A stretch of 29,638 bases of DNA from Xanthobacter dioxanivorans (lineage in GTDB: Bacteria > Pseudomonadota > Alphaproteobacteria > Rhizobiales > Xanthobacteraceae), in contig NZ_CP063366.1 in assembly GCF_016807805.1 (NCBI RefSeq), positions 1-29,638 on the forward strand. The letters are read 5' to 3'. Each line of letters starts with the position of its first letter. Positions within the stretch are counted from its first letter, which is position 1. Of this stretch, positions 8,167 to 14,721 are shown one piece after another. A model generated the notes under the pieces. The model was not told the DNA's origin, searched no databases, and was given only the letters and a program-made list of their open reading frames with translations. The translations under genes were made by a program, and so were the position numbers.

Positions 8167-8461
8167 GACGCTGCGTGTGGCCTATGTCTCTGTTTTCATT
8201 GGGTCAGGGGTTCAGCCTGCCTGAACCCCTGCCACGTGGCGAACGCGGGGAAGGGTGGGGGGCAAGGGCTTGCCCCTTGCGGGGGAGGGATGGGGCGGCG
8301 CCCCGTCCTCCCCTCTCGGCCGCGTCTGCGGCCGGAAGGTGCTGCATCAGGGATGGACGCCCGCAGGGCCGAGACCGTTTGCGGGCTCGGTTCACGACAG
8401 CCCGGCGGCCGAAGGCCGGAGGCACCGTTTGAATTAGTTTCGCATATGATTCGAAAACCAA
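8167..8461. other. Hairpin-rich GC-dense intergenic region, copy 1
   Basis: No convincing gene. In order it holds a perfect 11-bp inverted repeat (8205-8215/8221-8231, loop CCTGC) and the palindrome GCCACGTGGC (8231-8240). These are followed by GGGGCAAG-GG-CTTGCCCC (8259-8276), a hairpin around GGGGC-GGC-GCCCC (8292-8304) flanked by GGGAGG/CCTCCC, and CGGCCGC-gtct-GCGGCCG (8317-8334). Open frames through it are mere translations of these repeats. The hairpins may terminate or insulate the divergent par and 8544 transcripts. Confidence 0.6.
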
Positions 8462-8490
8462 TTGACGTGGCCAAGCCAAAAAGCTACACA
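8462..8490 (+). promoter_or_regulatory. Candidate sigma-70 promoter for the 8544 gene, copy 1
   Basis: TTGACG (8462-8467) is separated by 17 bp from TACACA (8485-8490), about 54 bp before the ATG at 8544. The -35 is 5/6 to consensus and the -10 is weak. It is the best-spaced pair in an AT-richer stretch following the hairpin cluster. Confidence 0.45.
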
Positions 8491-8543
8491 CTAAATCACC
8501 GGCGCGGATATGGTATCCGACGCGGTTTCAGATGGAGCTAAAC

Positions 8544-9218
8544 ATGGCCAATTTGTCGAGCGAACAGAATGTAACGATTACGTGGAAGATGCTGGTGGAA
8601 GCTGCCAAGAAGGCTGCGGCAGCGCAGGGCTACGCCTTGGAACGCCTTCCGGGCCGTGGGCTGTCCAATATCTGGCAGCTGACCAAGGGGGGTAAGACCA
8701 AGGTCACGTCCATCCGCACCACGCGGGATCGCTGGGTTGCCTTCCCCCCGTTGGCGGGCGGCACCAAGTGGAAGACCCTGGACGAGGTGGACACGGTTCT
8801 GGTGGCCACGGTGGATGCCCGGGAGAACCCTCAGAATGTGCAGGTTTACATGTTCCCCGCTGACGACGTGCGAAAGCGCTTCAATGGGTCCTATGCGGCC
8901 CGGATCAAGGAGGGGCTGAAGGTCCAGGACAATTTCGGCATGTGGGTCTCGTTGGACCGCGATGAGCGCCCGGTATTCAGTGTGGGTTCGGGCATCATTG
9001 AGCACTACAAGCCCATCGCGATCTACCCGTTGGCCGACTTGGCGGCCGGAACCGCTGGCGAGGAGAGCGAAGCCGAGGCCGAAGAGGCCGCAGCTGAGAC
9101 TGCCGCGCCGACCCTTACCACCATTTCAGATGTGATCTCGTGGGCGCGCGAGCGCGTGGCGCAGATCGCGGGCGTGCAGCTGTCCGCTGTGAAGCTCGAT
9201 CTCAAGATCGAGTGGTGA
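8544..9218 (+). CDS. Conserved unknown protein with acidic linker, 224 aa, copy 1
   Basis: The first ~170 residues look like one globular alpha/beta domain, with recognisable blocks LERLPGRGLSNIWQL, SIRTTRDRWVAFPPL and VQVYMFPADDVRKRF. An Ala/Glu-rich linker (EESEAEAEEAAAETAA) and a short C-terminal helix-and-strand unit ending KLDLKIEW follow. I recall similar uncharacterised proteins on alphaproteobacterial plasmids, but no named family. The ATG at 8544 is chosen because GGAG lies 6 nt upstream; the ATG at 8532 has none. It sits alone between par and the toxin-antitoxin pair, with its own candidate promoter. A stability or defence role is possible but unsupported. Intact here, frameshifted in copy 2. 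Confidence 0.78.
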   Translation: MANLSSEQNVTITWKMLVEAAKKAAAAQGYALERLPGRGLSNIWQLTKGGKTKVTSIRTTRDRWVAFPPLAGGTKWKTLDEVDTVLVATVDARENPQNVQVYMFPADDVRKRFNGSYAARIKEGLKVQDNFGMWVSLDRDERPVFSVGSGIIEHYKPIAIYPLADLAAGTAGEESEAEAEEAAAETAAPTLTTISDVISWARERVAQIAGVQLSAVKLDLKIEW

Positions 9219-9226
9219 GGTAAATC

Positions 9227-9256
9227 GGGGGAGGGGAAGGGCGCCCCTCCTCCCCC
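9227..9256 (+). terminator. Hairpin after the 224-aa gene, copy 1
   Basis: GGGGGAGG (9227-9234) pairs with CCTCCCCC (9249-9256), and AGGGC/GCCCT can pair inside, starting 8 nt after the stop. No T-run follows, so it is a terminator-like hairpin only. Confidence 0.4.
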
Positions 9257-9288
9257 TCGACCGCTATTCGAATGCCACGCCCTTTGTA

Positions 9289-9322
9289 TTTCACAGTGAA
9301 AATACGTATTGTCAGTATGACA
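9289..9322 (+). promoter_or_regulatory. parDE operator candidates, copy 1
   Basis: TTTCAC-A-GTGAAA (9289-9301, perfect) and TGTCA-GTA-TGACA (9310-9322, perfect) lie in an AT-rich stretch 45-80 bp before parD. Antitoxins of the ParD family autorepress through such palindromes. TTGTAT (9285-9290) and TATTGT (9307-9312), 16 bp apart, could be the promoter that they cover. Confidence 0.6.
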
Positions 9323-9366
9323 GTGTAATATCGTGTGCTATAAGGGAGGAAAGAAAGGGTGCGAAC

Positions 9367-9642
9367 ATGAGAACGAGTAAACCGGTGACGGTCACGCTGG
9401 GCGACATGGCGGAGCGGGTCGATGCCCTGCGGGTGTCCGGGCGCTATGCGTCCACGAGCGAGGTCCTGCGCGCCGGGGTGCGGGCTCTGGAGCGGGAACA
9501 GGCGGCGCTGGATGCGTACATGCGGGAGGAAGTCCGCAAAGCCCTCGATGATACGCGGCCAAGCGTCCCGTCGGAGGATGTGTTTGCGCGGCTGAAGCGG
9601 CGCCACCAGGAGGAAGCGAAAGCGGCCGGGCGTGGCGTTTAA
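9367..9642 (+). CDS. parD: ParD-family antitoxin, copy 1
   Basis: The 91-aa protein begins RTSKPVTVTLGDMAERVDAL and has the segment VSGRYASTSEVLRAGVRALE. This is the ribbon-helix-helix pattern typical of type II ParD (CC2985-like) antitoxins. The C-terminal half (LDDTRPSVPSEDVFARLKRR) would wrap the toxin. The antitoxin gene comes first and overlaps the toxin gene by 11 nt, as in most parDE operons. It neutralises the toxin and represses the operon through the upstream palindromes. Together the pair stabilises the plasmid by killing or arresting plasmid-free cells. Confidence 0.92.
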   Translation: MRTSKPVTVTLGDMAERVDALRVSGRYASTSEVLRAGVRALEREQAALDAYMREEVRKALDDTRPSVPSEDVFARLKRRHQEEAKAAGRGV

Positions 9643-9940
9643 GGTCGTATTTCGCCCCCGGGCGGCCGAGGCGCTTGATCAGCTTTACACCTATATCAGC
9701 GAGCGCGGCGGCGCGGACGTGGCCCTTGGATATGTTCTGAAGATCGAGGAGCAATGCGCGCGCTTGGCGGAGATGCCGGAGCGGGCACCCCTCCGGCCGG
9801 AGGTTGGACCTGGTGTGCGCGTGCTCTCATTCCGGCGTCGGGTATCGATTGCCTACCGGATCACGGGGAAGGTGGTGGAGATCCTGGGCGTGTTCTACGG
9901 CGGCCGCTTCATGGAAGGCGCGCTCAGCGACGATCTGTAA
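9632..9940 (+). CDS. parE: ParE-family toxin, copy 1
   Basis: The 102-aa RelE/ParE-superfamily protein has FRPRAAEALDQLYTYI at the N-terminus, a middle helix ending CARLAEMPERAP, and the C-terminal strands VRVLSFRRRVSIAYRI and VEILGVFYGGR that are characteristic of ParE. ParE toxins block DNA gyrase; family members vary, so the target is inferred. The start is GTG 9632, inside the antitoxin gene, giving tight translational coupling. The length is normal for the family. Confidence 0.92.
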   Translation: MAFKVVFRPRAAEALDQLYTYISERGGADVALGYVLKIEEQCARLAEMPERAPLRPEVGPGVRVLSFRRRVSIAYRITGKVVEILGVFYGGRFMEGALSDDL

Positions 9941-9952
9941 AGCGCCAGGCGG

Positions 9953-10277
9953 GGCTTGAAGTCGCTCCGCCACTTCCTACCTAGAGCGGGTTACGAAATA
10001 GCCGCAGCGTGTTTGAGAGGTCACCCCCTAGGCTTAAACGGTAAAAAACCTCTCATCTGCTGGCCTGTTGCGTGAAGGCGGCTACCCCAAGGGCCTCGCG
10101 CATAGAGAGAAAGGGTTGCGAATGTTCGCAGTCTTTTGTCTCGAAGCCAGGCAGTCGGGGCATAGCAAGTGCTATCGACTCAAGCTGGGATTTTATATCC
10201 CGGGCTTTGCTTCGTTAGCTCTTCTGGCTCGACTGTTTTAGACAGGAAGGGCACCAGCTCCGGCTGGTGCCCTTTTT
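9953..10277 (+). ncRNA. Structured intergenic region, candidate small RNA ending in an intrinsic terminator, copy 1
   Basis: This ~320-nt stretch after parE has no credible gene but contains a series of stems. They are GAAGT/ACTTC (9959-9976), GAGAGGT/ACCTCTC (10015-10054), TGCGAA-TG-TTCGCA (10117-10130), AGTCG..ATAGCA-AG-TGCTAT-CGACT (10153-10180) and AAGCTGGGAT/ATCCCGGGCTT (10182-10207). A strong terminator lies at 10247-10277. The order of hairpins ending in a rightward terminator suggests a transcript, either a free RNA or the parDE 3' UTR. No known RNA family is recognised. The terminator is certain; the RNA is inferred. Confidence 0.45.
10247..10277 (+). terminator. Intrinsic terminator between parDE and the WGR gene, copy 1
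   Basis: A perfect 12-bp stem AAGGGCACCAGC/GCTGGTGCCCTT with loop TCCG is followed by a run of five T (counting the stem's end) on the plus strand. It serves the rightward parDE/RNA transcript. The leftward resolvase-WGR transcript also reaches this stem 13 nt after its stop codon, so it may act in both directions. Confidence 0.88.
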
Positions 10278-10289
10278 GTTTCTAGATAC

Positions 10290-10523
10290 TTAGATGGGCT
10301 GGGCGTATCCCTTGCGGACCTTCTGGCGCTGGCACTTGTCCAGGGCCGCCTCGGCCAGGGCAGGGGAGGGGAACGGCGTGGAGGCCACCCGGCCGGGGGA
10401 GCCGATCCGGCCCCACTCGCGCACCAGGCACCATTCACCGAACAGGCTGGGCTGCACGGTGAGCATGTAGAACCTGGCCATGTTGCGGCTGGGATCAATC
10501 CTGCGCAGCTGCACGGTGCTCAT
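10290..10523 (-). CDS. WGR-domain protein, 77 aa, copy 1
   Basis: Almost the whole protein is one WGR domain. It shows the RNMARFYMLTVQPSLFGEW strand pair, the diagnostic WGR triplet within LVREWGRIGSPG (Trp37-Gly38-Arg39), and the C-terminal helix AEAALDKCQRQKVRKGY. WGR domains bind nucleic acid, usually beside DNA breaks in PARPs and in bacterial DNA-acting proteins. The gene starts inside the resolvase stop (ATGA overlap), so it is translated with the resolvase; it could assist DNA binding during resolution, which is inference. Intact here, frameshifted near 29228 in copy 2. Confidence 0.87.
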   Translation of the reverse strand: MSTVQLRRIDPSRNMARFYMLTVQPSLFGEWCLVREWGRIGSPGRVASTPFPSPALAEAALDKCQRQKVRKGYAQPI

Positions 10524-11113
10524 GGGCGGGGCCTCAGCCTGGAGATGGTGGAGCGGCTGACGTTGAAGATGCGCGCCAGGTCCGCGAGCTGGGCGCCGTC
10601 CGCCAGGCGCTCACGCACCTCCTGCTTCTGCTGGGGGCTCAGAGCCGATCGGCGGCCCATCACCTGACCGCGTTCCTTGGCACGGGCGCGGCCCTCCGCC
10701 GTCCGGGTGCGGATCAGGTCCCGTTCCACGTCGGCGAGTCCGCCGAGGACGGCGAGCATCAGGCGGCCGGTGCTGGTCGCCGTGTCGGCCCAAGGCTCGG
10801 CGAGGGAGCGGAATTGCGCCTTCGCGTCCACGATCCGCCGGACAATGGCGAACAGGTCGAAGGTGGAGCGCGCCAGGCGGTCAATTCGAGTGACCAGCAC
10901 CTGGTCGCCCTCCCCAAGGGTGGCGAGGAGGCGGTTCAGCTCGCGCCGGTCGGCCCGGGCACCGCTGACCTTCTCCTTGAAGATGCGGGAACACCCGGCC
11001 GCCGTCAGCTGCTCAACCTGGGCGTCGAGGGTCTGGCCGAAGGTGGAGACGCGCGCATAGCCGACAAGGTTGGTGTCGGCCGAGGGGGCGTTGCGGGCGG
11101 CGCGCGGGGGCAT
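10520..11113 (-). CDS. Serine recombinase (resolvase/invertase family)
   Basis: The 197-aa protein has the catalytic-serine motif GYARVST (Ser23), the conserved arginine block VLVTRIDRLARST (about 73-84), the E-helix region GGLADVERDLIRTRTAEG, and a C-terminal helix-turn-helix ending LARIFNVSRSTISRLRPRP. Size and domain order are those of Tn3-type resolvases and plasmid multimer-resolution enzymes. A perfect 11-bp inverted repeat 27 bp upstream (11140-11192) is the likely binding site. No transposase or terminal repeats are nearby, so its job is probably resolving plasmid dimers and supporting stable inheritance. It overlaps the WGR gene by 4 nt. Confidence 0.92.
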   Translation of the reverse strand: MPPRAARNAPSADTNLVGYARVSTFGQTLDAQVEQLTAAGCSRIFKEKVSGARADRRELNRLLATLGEGDQVLVTRIDRLARSTFDLFAIVRRIVDAKAQFRSLAEPWADTATSTGRLMLAVLGGLADVERDLIRTRTAEGRARAKERGQVMGRRSALSPQQKQEVRERLADGAQLADLARIFNVSRSTISRLRPRP

Positions 11114-11139
11114 GTTTCGGGCCTGACTTTCGTACCTAT

Positions 11140-11192
11140 ATTATGCAAATATAACCCATTGAGGATTCAGGGCCAAAGGTAATTTGCATAAT
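11140..11192. promoter_or_regulatory. res-like inverted repeat upstream of the resolvase
   Basis: ATTATGCAAAT (11140-11150) and ATTTGCATAAT (11182-11192) form a perfect 11-bp inverted repeat with 31 bp between, in the AT-rich gap between the resolvase and spike genes. A partial third element (TTTTTGCAAA) follows at 11199-11208. Resolvases bind paired sites in the DNA just before their own gene and autoregulate there. The spacing of the arms differs from a single canonical Tn3 subsite, so they may be two subsites. Confidence 0.55.
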
Positions 11193-11211
11193 TCTTGATT
11201 TTTGCAAACGA

Positions 11212-13311
11212 TCAGCGGGTATAATCCGGCAAACTGTGGTCCGGCTGCCGGGTGGGGAAGTAAGTCACACGCCTGACCGAGGCATTGATTACGTCATAGA
11301 GCGTCGTCGATGATGGGATATAACCGTTTGATCCTACGTATATGTTATTAACTGACCAGCTGCCAGTGTACGCATTGCTGCTCGCAGCCAAACCTCGGGC
11401 CGTGATGCTTTGGGTCGAGGTTGCTGCATCAAAGGACGCAGCGGAGCGGAAACTCACATCGGGCGCTGCCGATGGAATGAAACTTCCAGAATAAAGCGAC
11501 GTTGTACCCGTATACATAACAGCCCTGTCCAGATTGGATGAAAGTCCCATCGCGATAAATACCTTCGGAAAATCTGCGCCAATAATCCTGCTTACAGTGG
11601 CCTGGCCTGAGCTTGAGTTAAAGTTTGCAAAGCTATCAGCCAGAAACGTACCCTCATTGGCGTTGAACCACCCGATTGATGTCGGGATCTGAAAATAATC
11701 CGCTGCCCGTGCGACCGAAACACTGGAGGTTGAGATATAGCTGGTGGGGAAGGCACCTGCCTCAGCCTGCGCGCCCCAGACAAGGCAGGTTCCACTTATC
11801 CAGGGATTTCTGATTTGCGGCAGCCAGGTGCCGGAGTTGGTGAGGGTCTCGGTGAGCCCTACCCGCCACCAGCCGTTTCCGATATTTTTTGAGAAATACG
11901 TAACCCCGGACCCAGTGGCCGAGCCGGAACGTATGGCGCTGCAGGTCGTCCCTGCAGGCGGCGCCTTGGTGAAAAACGAGAAGGTGTATGTTGTCCCCGA
12001 GGTGGTGGTCGGGCCTACGTACCTGGTGCAGTTTGCCATACTCGTGCAGGTAAGGCTGTGGGCTGTTGTGGTTCCGTCCGGCGCAACATCCGTATTGGTC
12101 ACAAAGGTTACGAAAGTTACGCTTCCGGCGGGTGAATAGCTCAGCCATGGCCACCCGATGATATCGGACGGAACGAGATTGGTGCGGGCTTCCTCGATGA
12201 GGATGCCCTTTGGTTCAGAAGTCGAGGGGTCGTAATCCAGCCGGGGGGTGTTGGCCGGGGCGTTGCGCAGGGTGCCGCTGGCATCGAAGTAGGTGCCGCT
12301 GTAGGGGGCGGTGTAAACATCCGCCGCGCGGGTGACGGCCGTGCCGGAGGTGGGGATGTAGCTGGTGGGGGAGGTGCCCTTCTCTACCTGTACACCCCAA
12401 AGCTGGATGCCGGATGTTCCATCTCCCGTATAGGCGCCGTAGAGCCCCGTGTAAAGCGCAATTAAGTTAAGCGCGGTATTGCTGGTGGTCCAGGTGGCAA
12501 TGCACCGGTAAACACCGTTTCCCATCGCGACCATTGATGTAGTTGGCGTCGGATTCGAGGACACAATGCTCGATCCCGTACCGATAGTGCCATTCGAAAG
12601 ATCAAATTTTGGGTTGTATCGGCTGCCATTAACCCCACCTGAGCCGATGATGTCCGGAATGACGGCATTTTGTGACCCATGGGACTTGGCATAAAAACTC
12701 AGCGTATACACAGTGTTTGTAACAAGAGCTGAGGCGTAGCCAACCGAGCAATAATGAAGCACGTTGGCTGTGGAGGGTCGACACACACCAAAATTGCTGA
12801 TTCCGTCAGGGGCTATATCGCCGGATACAATGCTGGTATTATAGGTAGACCATGCAGACCAGTTACTGGCGGGTGTTACCAGATTGGTCCGCGCCTCCTC
12901 AATCAGGATGCCTTTGTAGGCATGTGTCACCGGGTCGTAATCCGGCCGCGCGGTGTTGGCGGCCGCTGTCCGCATCACTCCGCTGCTGTCAATGTAGGTG
13001 GCGGAACTCGCCCGGCTGACGAAGCTCTGGTTGGCACTGAGGTAAAAGGGGTCTCCGGTTGCGGTGGTGTTGACTCCAGCGCGGATGAAGGTGCCGCTGA
13101 CGGCTGTGATGAACTGGCTGAGGCTGGTGTAAACCACCGGCGTGGTCAGGCTGACCATGTAGCGGTTGTGCACGAAGTCCATATCCAGCGTCGCCGTGTT
13201 GCGCCACCAATCCATCCGCCGCACGTGGGGCTGCCACGGCTGCGCAAATGAATAACCTGTGATTAATATTGTTATTGCAAAAATCAAGAATAATGAAAGT
13301 CGCCCGTTCAT
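11212..13311 (-). CDS. Secreted phage-spike/tail-fibre-like protein with two tandem repeats, 699 aa
   Basis: A signal peptide (hydrophobic LFLIFAITILITGYSFA, cleavage after about Ala23) is followed by a short adaptor. Two homologous modules come next (about 104-334 and 340-544). Each opens with Y-D-SG-R-A-ANT-R-DYDP then KGILIEEARTNLV, and closes with WG-Q-E-G--PTSYI-TS----RAAD. These are Phage head-spike or carbohydrate-binding-like repeats. The C-terminal 150 residues, Ser/Thr/Asn-rich, resemble a LamG-like beta sandwich. Phage versions lack signal peptides, so secretion to the periplasm or surface is notable. No phage structural or lysis gene is nearby. A surface adhesin or glycan-binding function is plausible but inferred. 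No clear Shine-Dalgarno was seen. Confidence 0.8.
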   Translation of the reverse strand: MNGRLSLFLIFAITILITGYSFAQPWQPHVRRMDWWRNTATLDMDFVHNRYMVSLTTPVVYTSLSQFITAVSGTFIRAGVNTTATGDPFYLSANQSFVSRASSATYIDSSGVMRTAAANTARPDYDPVTHAYKGILIEEARTNLVTPASNWSAWSTYNTSIVSGDIAPDGISNFGVCRPSTANVLHYCSVGYASALVTNTVYTLSFYAKSHGSQNAVIPDIIGSGGVNGSRYNPKFDLSNGTIGTGSSIVSSNPTPTTSMVAMGNGVYRCIATWTTSNTALNLIALYTGLYGAYTGDGTSGIQLWGVQVEKGTSPTSYIPTSGTAVTRAADVYTAPYSGTYFDASGTLRNAPANTPRLDYDPSTSEPKGILIEEARTNLVPSDIIGWPWLSYSPAGSVTFVTFVTNTDVAPDGTTTAHSLTCTSMANCTRYVGPTTTSGTTYTFSFFTKAPPAGTTCSAIRSGSATGSGVTYFSKNIGNGWWRVGLTETLTNSGTWLPQIRNPWISGTCLVWGAQAEAGAFPTSYISTSSVSVARAADYFQIPTSIGWFNANEGTFLADSFANFNSSSGQATVSRIIGADFPKVFIAMGLSSNLDRAVMYTGTTSLYSGSFIPSAAPDVSFRSAASFDAATSTQSITARGLAASSNAYTGSWSVNNIYVGSNGYIPSSTTLYDVINASVRRVTYFPTRQPDHSLPDYTR

Positions 13312-13418
13312 GGCGAGCAGCCTGAACGATTATTTATTGTTACTCAAGACGCTATGGTTGATTTGCACGATCAACGAGCAGACCTGTAGCGATTTAGGCG
13401 CAGTTTTCTGCAACTGGC
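13312..13418 (-). promoter_or_regulatory. AT-richer gap before the spike gene
   Basis: This 107-bp gap is less GC-rich than its surroundings and contains a small inverted repeat TTGAT-N7-ATCAA (about 13358-13374). It probably holds the promoter of the spike gene, though I see no firm -35/-10 pair. Confidence 0.35.
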
Positions 13419-13922
13419 CTAAGCCAACGACACGGCATCCAAAAAAGCGTCGTAGAAGCTGGCCCGCATGTCCACGGGCTGGGCCTGGTCGAGCGGCAGG
13501 ACCAGAACGGCCTTTCTGGCCATGTGCTGGAGGGGCACCCCGTCCAGCTGGTCGAGCCTCACCCAATAGGCCAGGTGGCCGCCCTCGGGGTCCAGGCACG
13601 CGAAATAGATGGTGACGCGGAACATGCGGGCGAAGGCCCGCAGCTTGCGGATTTCGTCCAGGTCGAACACCAGGCCCTCGGGGTAGAGGGTCTTTGCCTT
13701 CACGTCGAACGCCACCATGCCCACGTGGGGGATGCCCACGATGTAGTCCGGGCGCTTGATGTGGCCGCGCAGCGGCACCGGGACGCTGATGGGCGATTGC
13801 TCCACATAGATGTGGGGGAGCACGGAAGCGTCCAGCCAGGCGCGGAAGGCGGATTCCGCCGCGGCGCCCTTGGCAGCGTCAGCCGGTCGGATCGGGGAGG
13901 GGCGTTGCCGCTTCTTGTTCAT
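13419..13922 (-). CDS. Candidate PD-(D/E)XK nuclease-fold protein, 167 aa
   Basis: After a basic N-terminus the core reads KRPDYIVGIPHVGMVAFDVKAK, that is, a PD (Pro58-Asp59) followed 14 residues later by D-V-K (Asp73, Lys75). Predicted strands flank both parts. This is the signature spacing of PD-(D/E)XK nucleases, with Glu23 or Glu41 as a possible further metal ligand. A helix (DLDEIRKLRAFARMF) and strand (VTIYFACLD) follow, as expected for the fold. It could be a restriction-like or repair nuclease; the family is not recognised. It lies 46 bp after the 211-aa gene on the same strand, probably in one operon with it. Function is inferred from motif only. Confidence 0.65.
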   Translation of the reverse strand: MNKKRQRPSPIRPADAAKGAAAESAFRAWLDASVLPHIYVEQSPISVPVPLRGHIKRPDYIVGIPHVGMVAFDVKAKTLYPEGLVFDLDEIRKLRAFARMFRVTIYFACLDPEGGHLAYWVRLDQLDGVPLQHMARKAVLVLPLDQAQPVDMRASFYDAFLDAVSLA

Positions 13923-13968
13923 ATCCCTCTATGGGAAGCGGGAAAGGCAACGCCTGACGGGCGCCGTG

Positions 13969-14604
13969 CTATCGGCGGGGGTTTCGTCCTGACGGATAGC
14001 GGCCTTCTTCCCGCAGGCGTCGCTTGACGGTAGGGCCGAGGCTCTGGCTGACGCCCGCCCTTTTGCCGTCCACGGCGCCCTGGTCCTCGGGGCGGATGCC
14101 ATAGAACGGCGCAATGCCGGGCTCGATGCCCTTCAGCATGTACTTGCGGGCTCCCCTCGGCCGATAGGCGGGGCGCATATGGATCACGGGCGCCACGGCC
14201 TGGGCGGCGGTGCCGGTGACCGCGCCCAGCCAGGAGGGAAGACGCTCACGGAAGTCCGTCACCCTGCCTTCTGGCAGGTGCACCAGCCAGTGCGCGGCGA
14301 TCACGTTGCCGCCGTTCTCCAGCACCCACGCGAAGGTCGGGCGCGCCTTGGTGTGGCCGCTGTTCCGCGGCGGTCGCCGCATCCAGGGGCTGAACTTGGC
14401 GTCCCGCAGCTTGGCGAAAATCTCGGAGGCCTGTTCCGGGGCCACACCAGCCTCGGAAAGGTTGATGGTCACAAAATGGGTCAGGGGTGTGCCCTGGGCC
14501 TCTGCGAGCGCGGGAGCGTGGTGGATGCTAGATGCGGAGCGCCGCTTGATGTGATGCGTGCGGCGACGTGTGGACCCACCAGATGGTGTCGAAGTCGGGT
14601 GCAT
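13969..14604 (-). CDS. Unknown 211-aa plasmid protein, possibly a degenerate HUH-like fold
   Basis: The N-terminal 40 residues are basic and low-complexity, so the true start may be later. The conserved-looking core contains LTHFVTINLSEAG, then ARPTFAWVLENGGNVIAAHW with LVHLPEGRV, an IHMRPAYRP segment, a YMLKGIEPG segment, and a C-terminus GVSQSLGPTVKRR. I recall similar uncharacterised proteins from alphaproteobacteria. The AAHWLVHLP segment resembles the HUH motif region (HxH-L-LH-P) of replication/relaxase enzymes with one histidine missing. That would make it an inactive or divergent relative; this is a weak inference. It lies downstream of the tRNA-like gene and upstream of the candidate nuclease, same strand. 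No Shine-Dalgarno at ATG 14604. Confidence 0.65.
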   Translation of the reverse strand: MHPTSTPSGGSTRRRTHHIKRRSASSIHHAPALAEAQGTPLTHFVTINLSEAGVAPEQASEIFAKLRDAKFSPWMRRPPRNSGHTKARPTFAWVLENGGNVIAAHWLVHLPEGRVTDFRERLPSWLGAVTGTAAQAVAPVIHMRPAYRPRGARKYMLKGIEPGIAPFYGIRPEDQGAVDGKRAGVSQSLGPTVKRRLREEGRYPSGRNPRR

Positions 14605-14721
14605 ATATACTACTAATGCCGCGATCGTGGCGGCACTCCCAGTCTGTATGTCCCCCCCACCTTATAAGAACGAAGCAAGAACGATTCGGCAAGGCCCCCG
14701 CTTGCCCTGTCCTCAGAAAAA

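Larger units (their letters stand above)
1..10776. repeat. First copy of the 10.8-kb contig overlap (direct repeat of 18864-29638)
   Basis: Bases 1-10776 match 18864-29638 in the same orientation and gene order, with only 14 small indel sites, almost all in homopolymers. The offset drifts from 18863 to 18870 and back to 18862. In the first part of the repeat this copy is the shorter one; in the last part the other copy is shorter. That fits poor consensus at the two ends of a long-read contig of a circular molecule. Trust copy 2 for sequence equivalent to 1-4500 and copy 1 for 5000-10776. A genuine plasmid dimer or tandem duplication cannot be excluded from sequence alone but is less likely. 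Confidence 0.93.

Noticed and set aside
10520..11113. Resolvase as evidence of a Tn3-family transposon
   Set aside because: No transposase, no 38-bp terminal inverted repeats and no target duplication are visible; plasmid multimer resolution explains it better.
11212..13311. Prophage or phage remnant
   Set aside because: No capsid, terminase, portal or lysis genes are present, and the protein has a signal peptide, unlike virion spikes.
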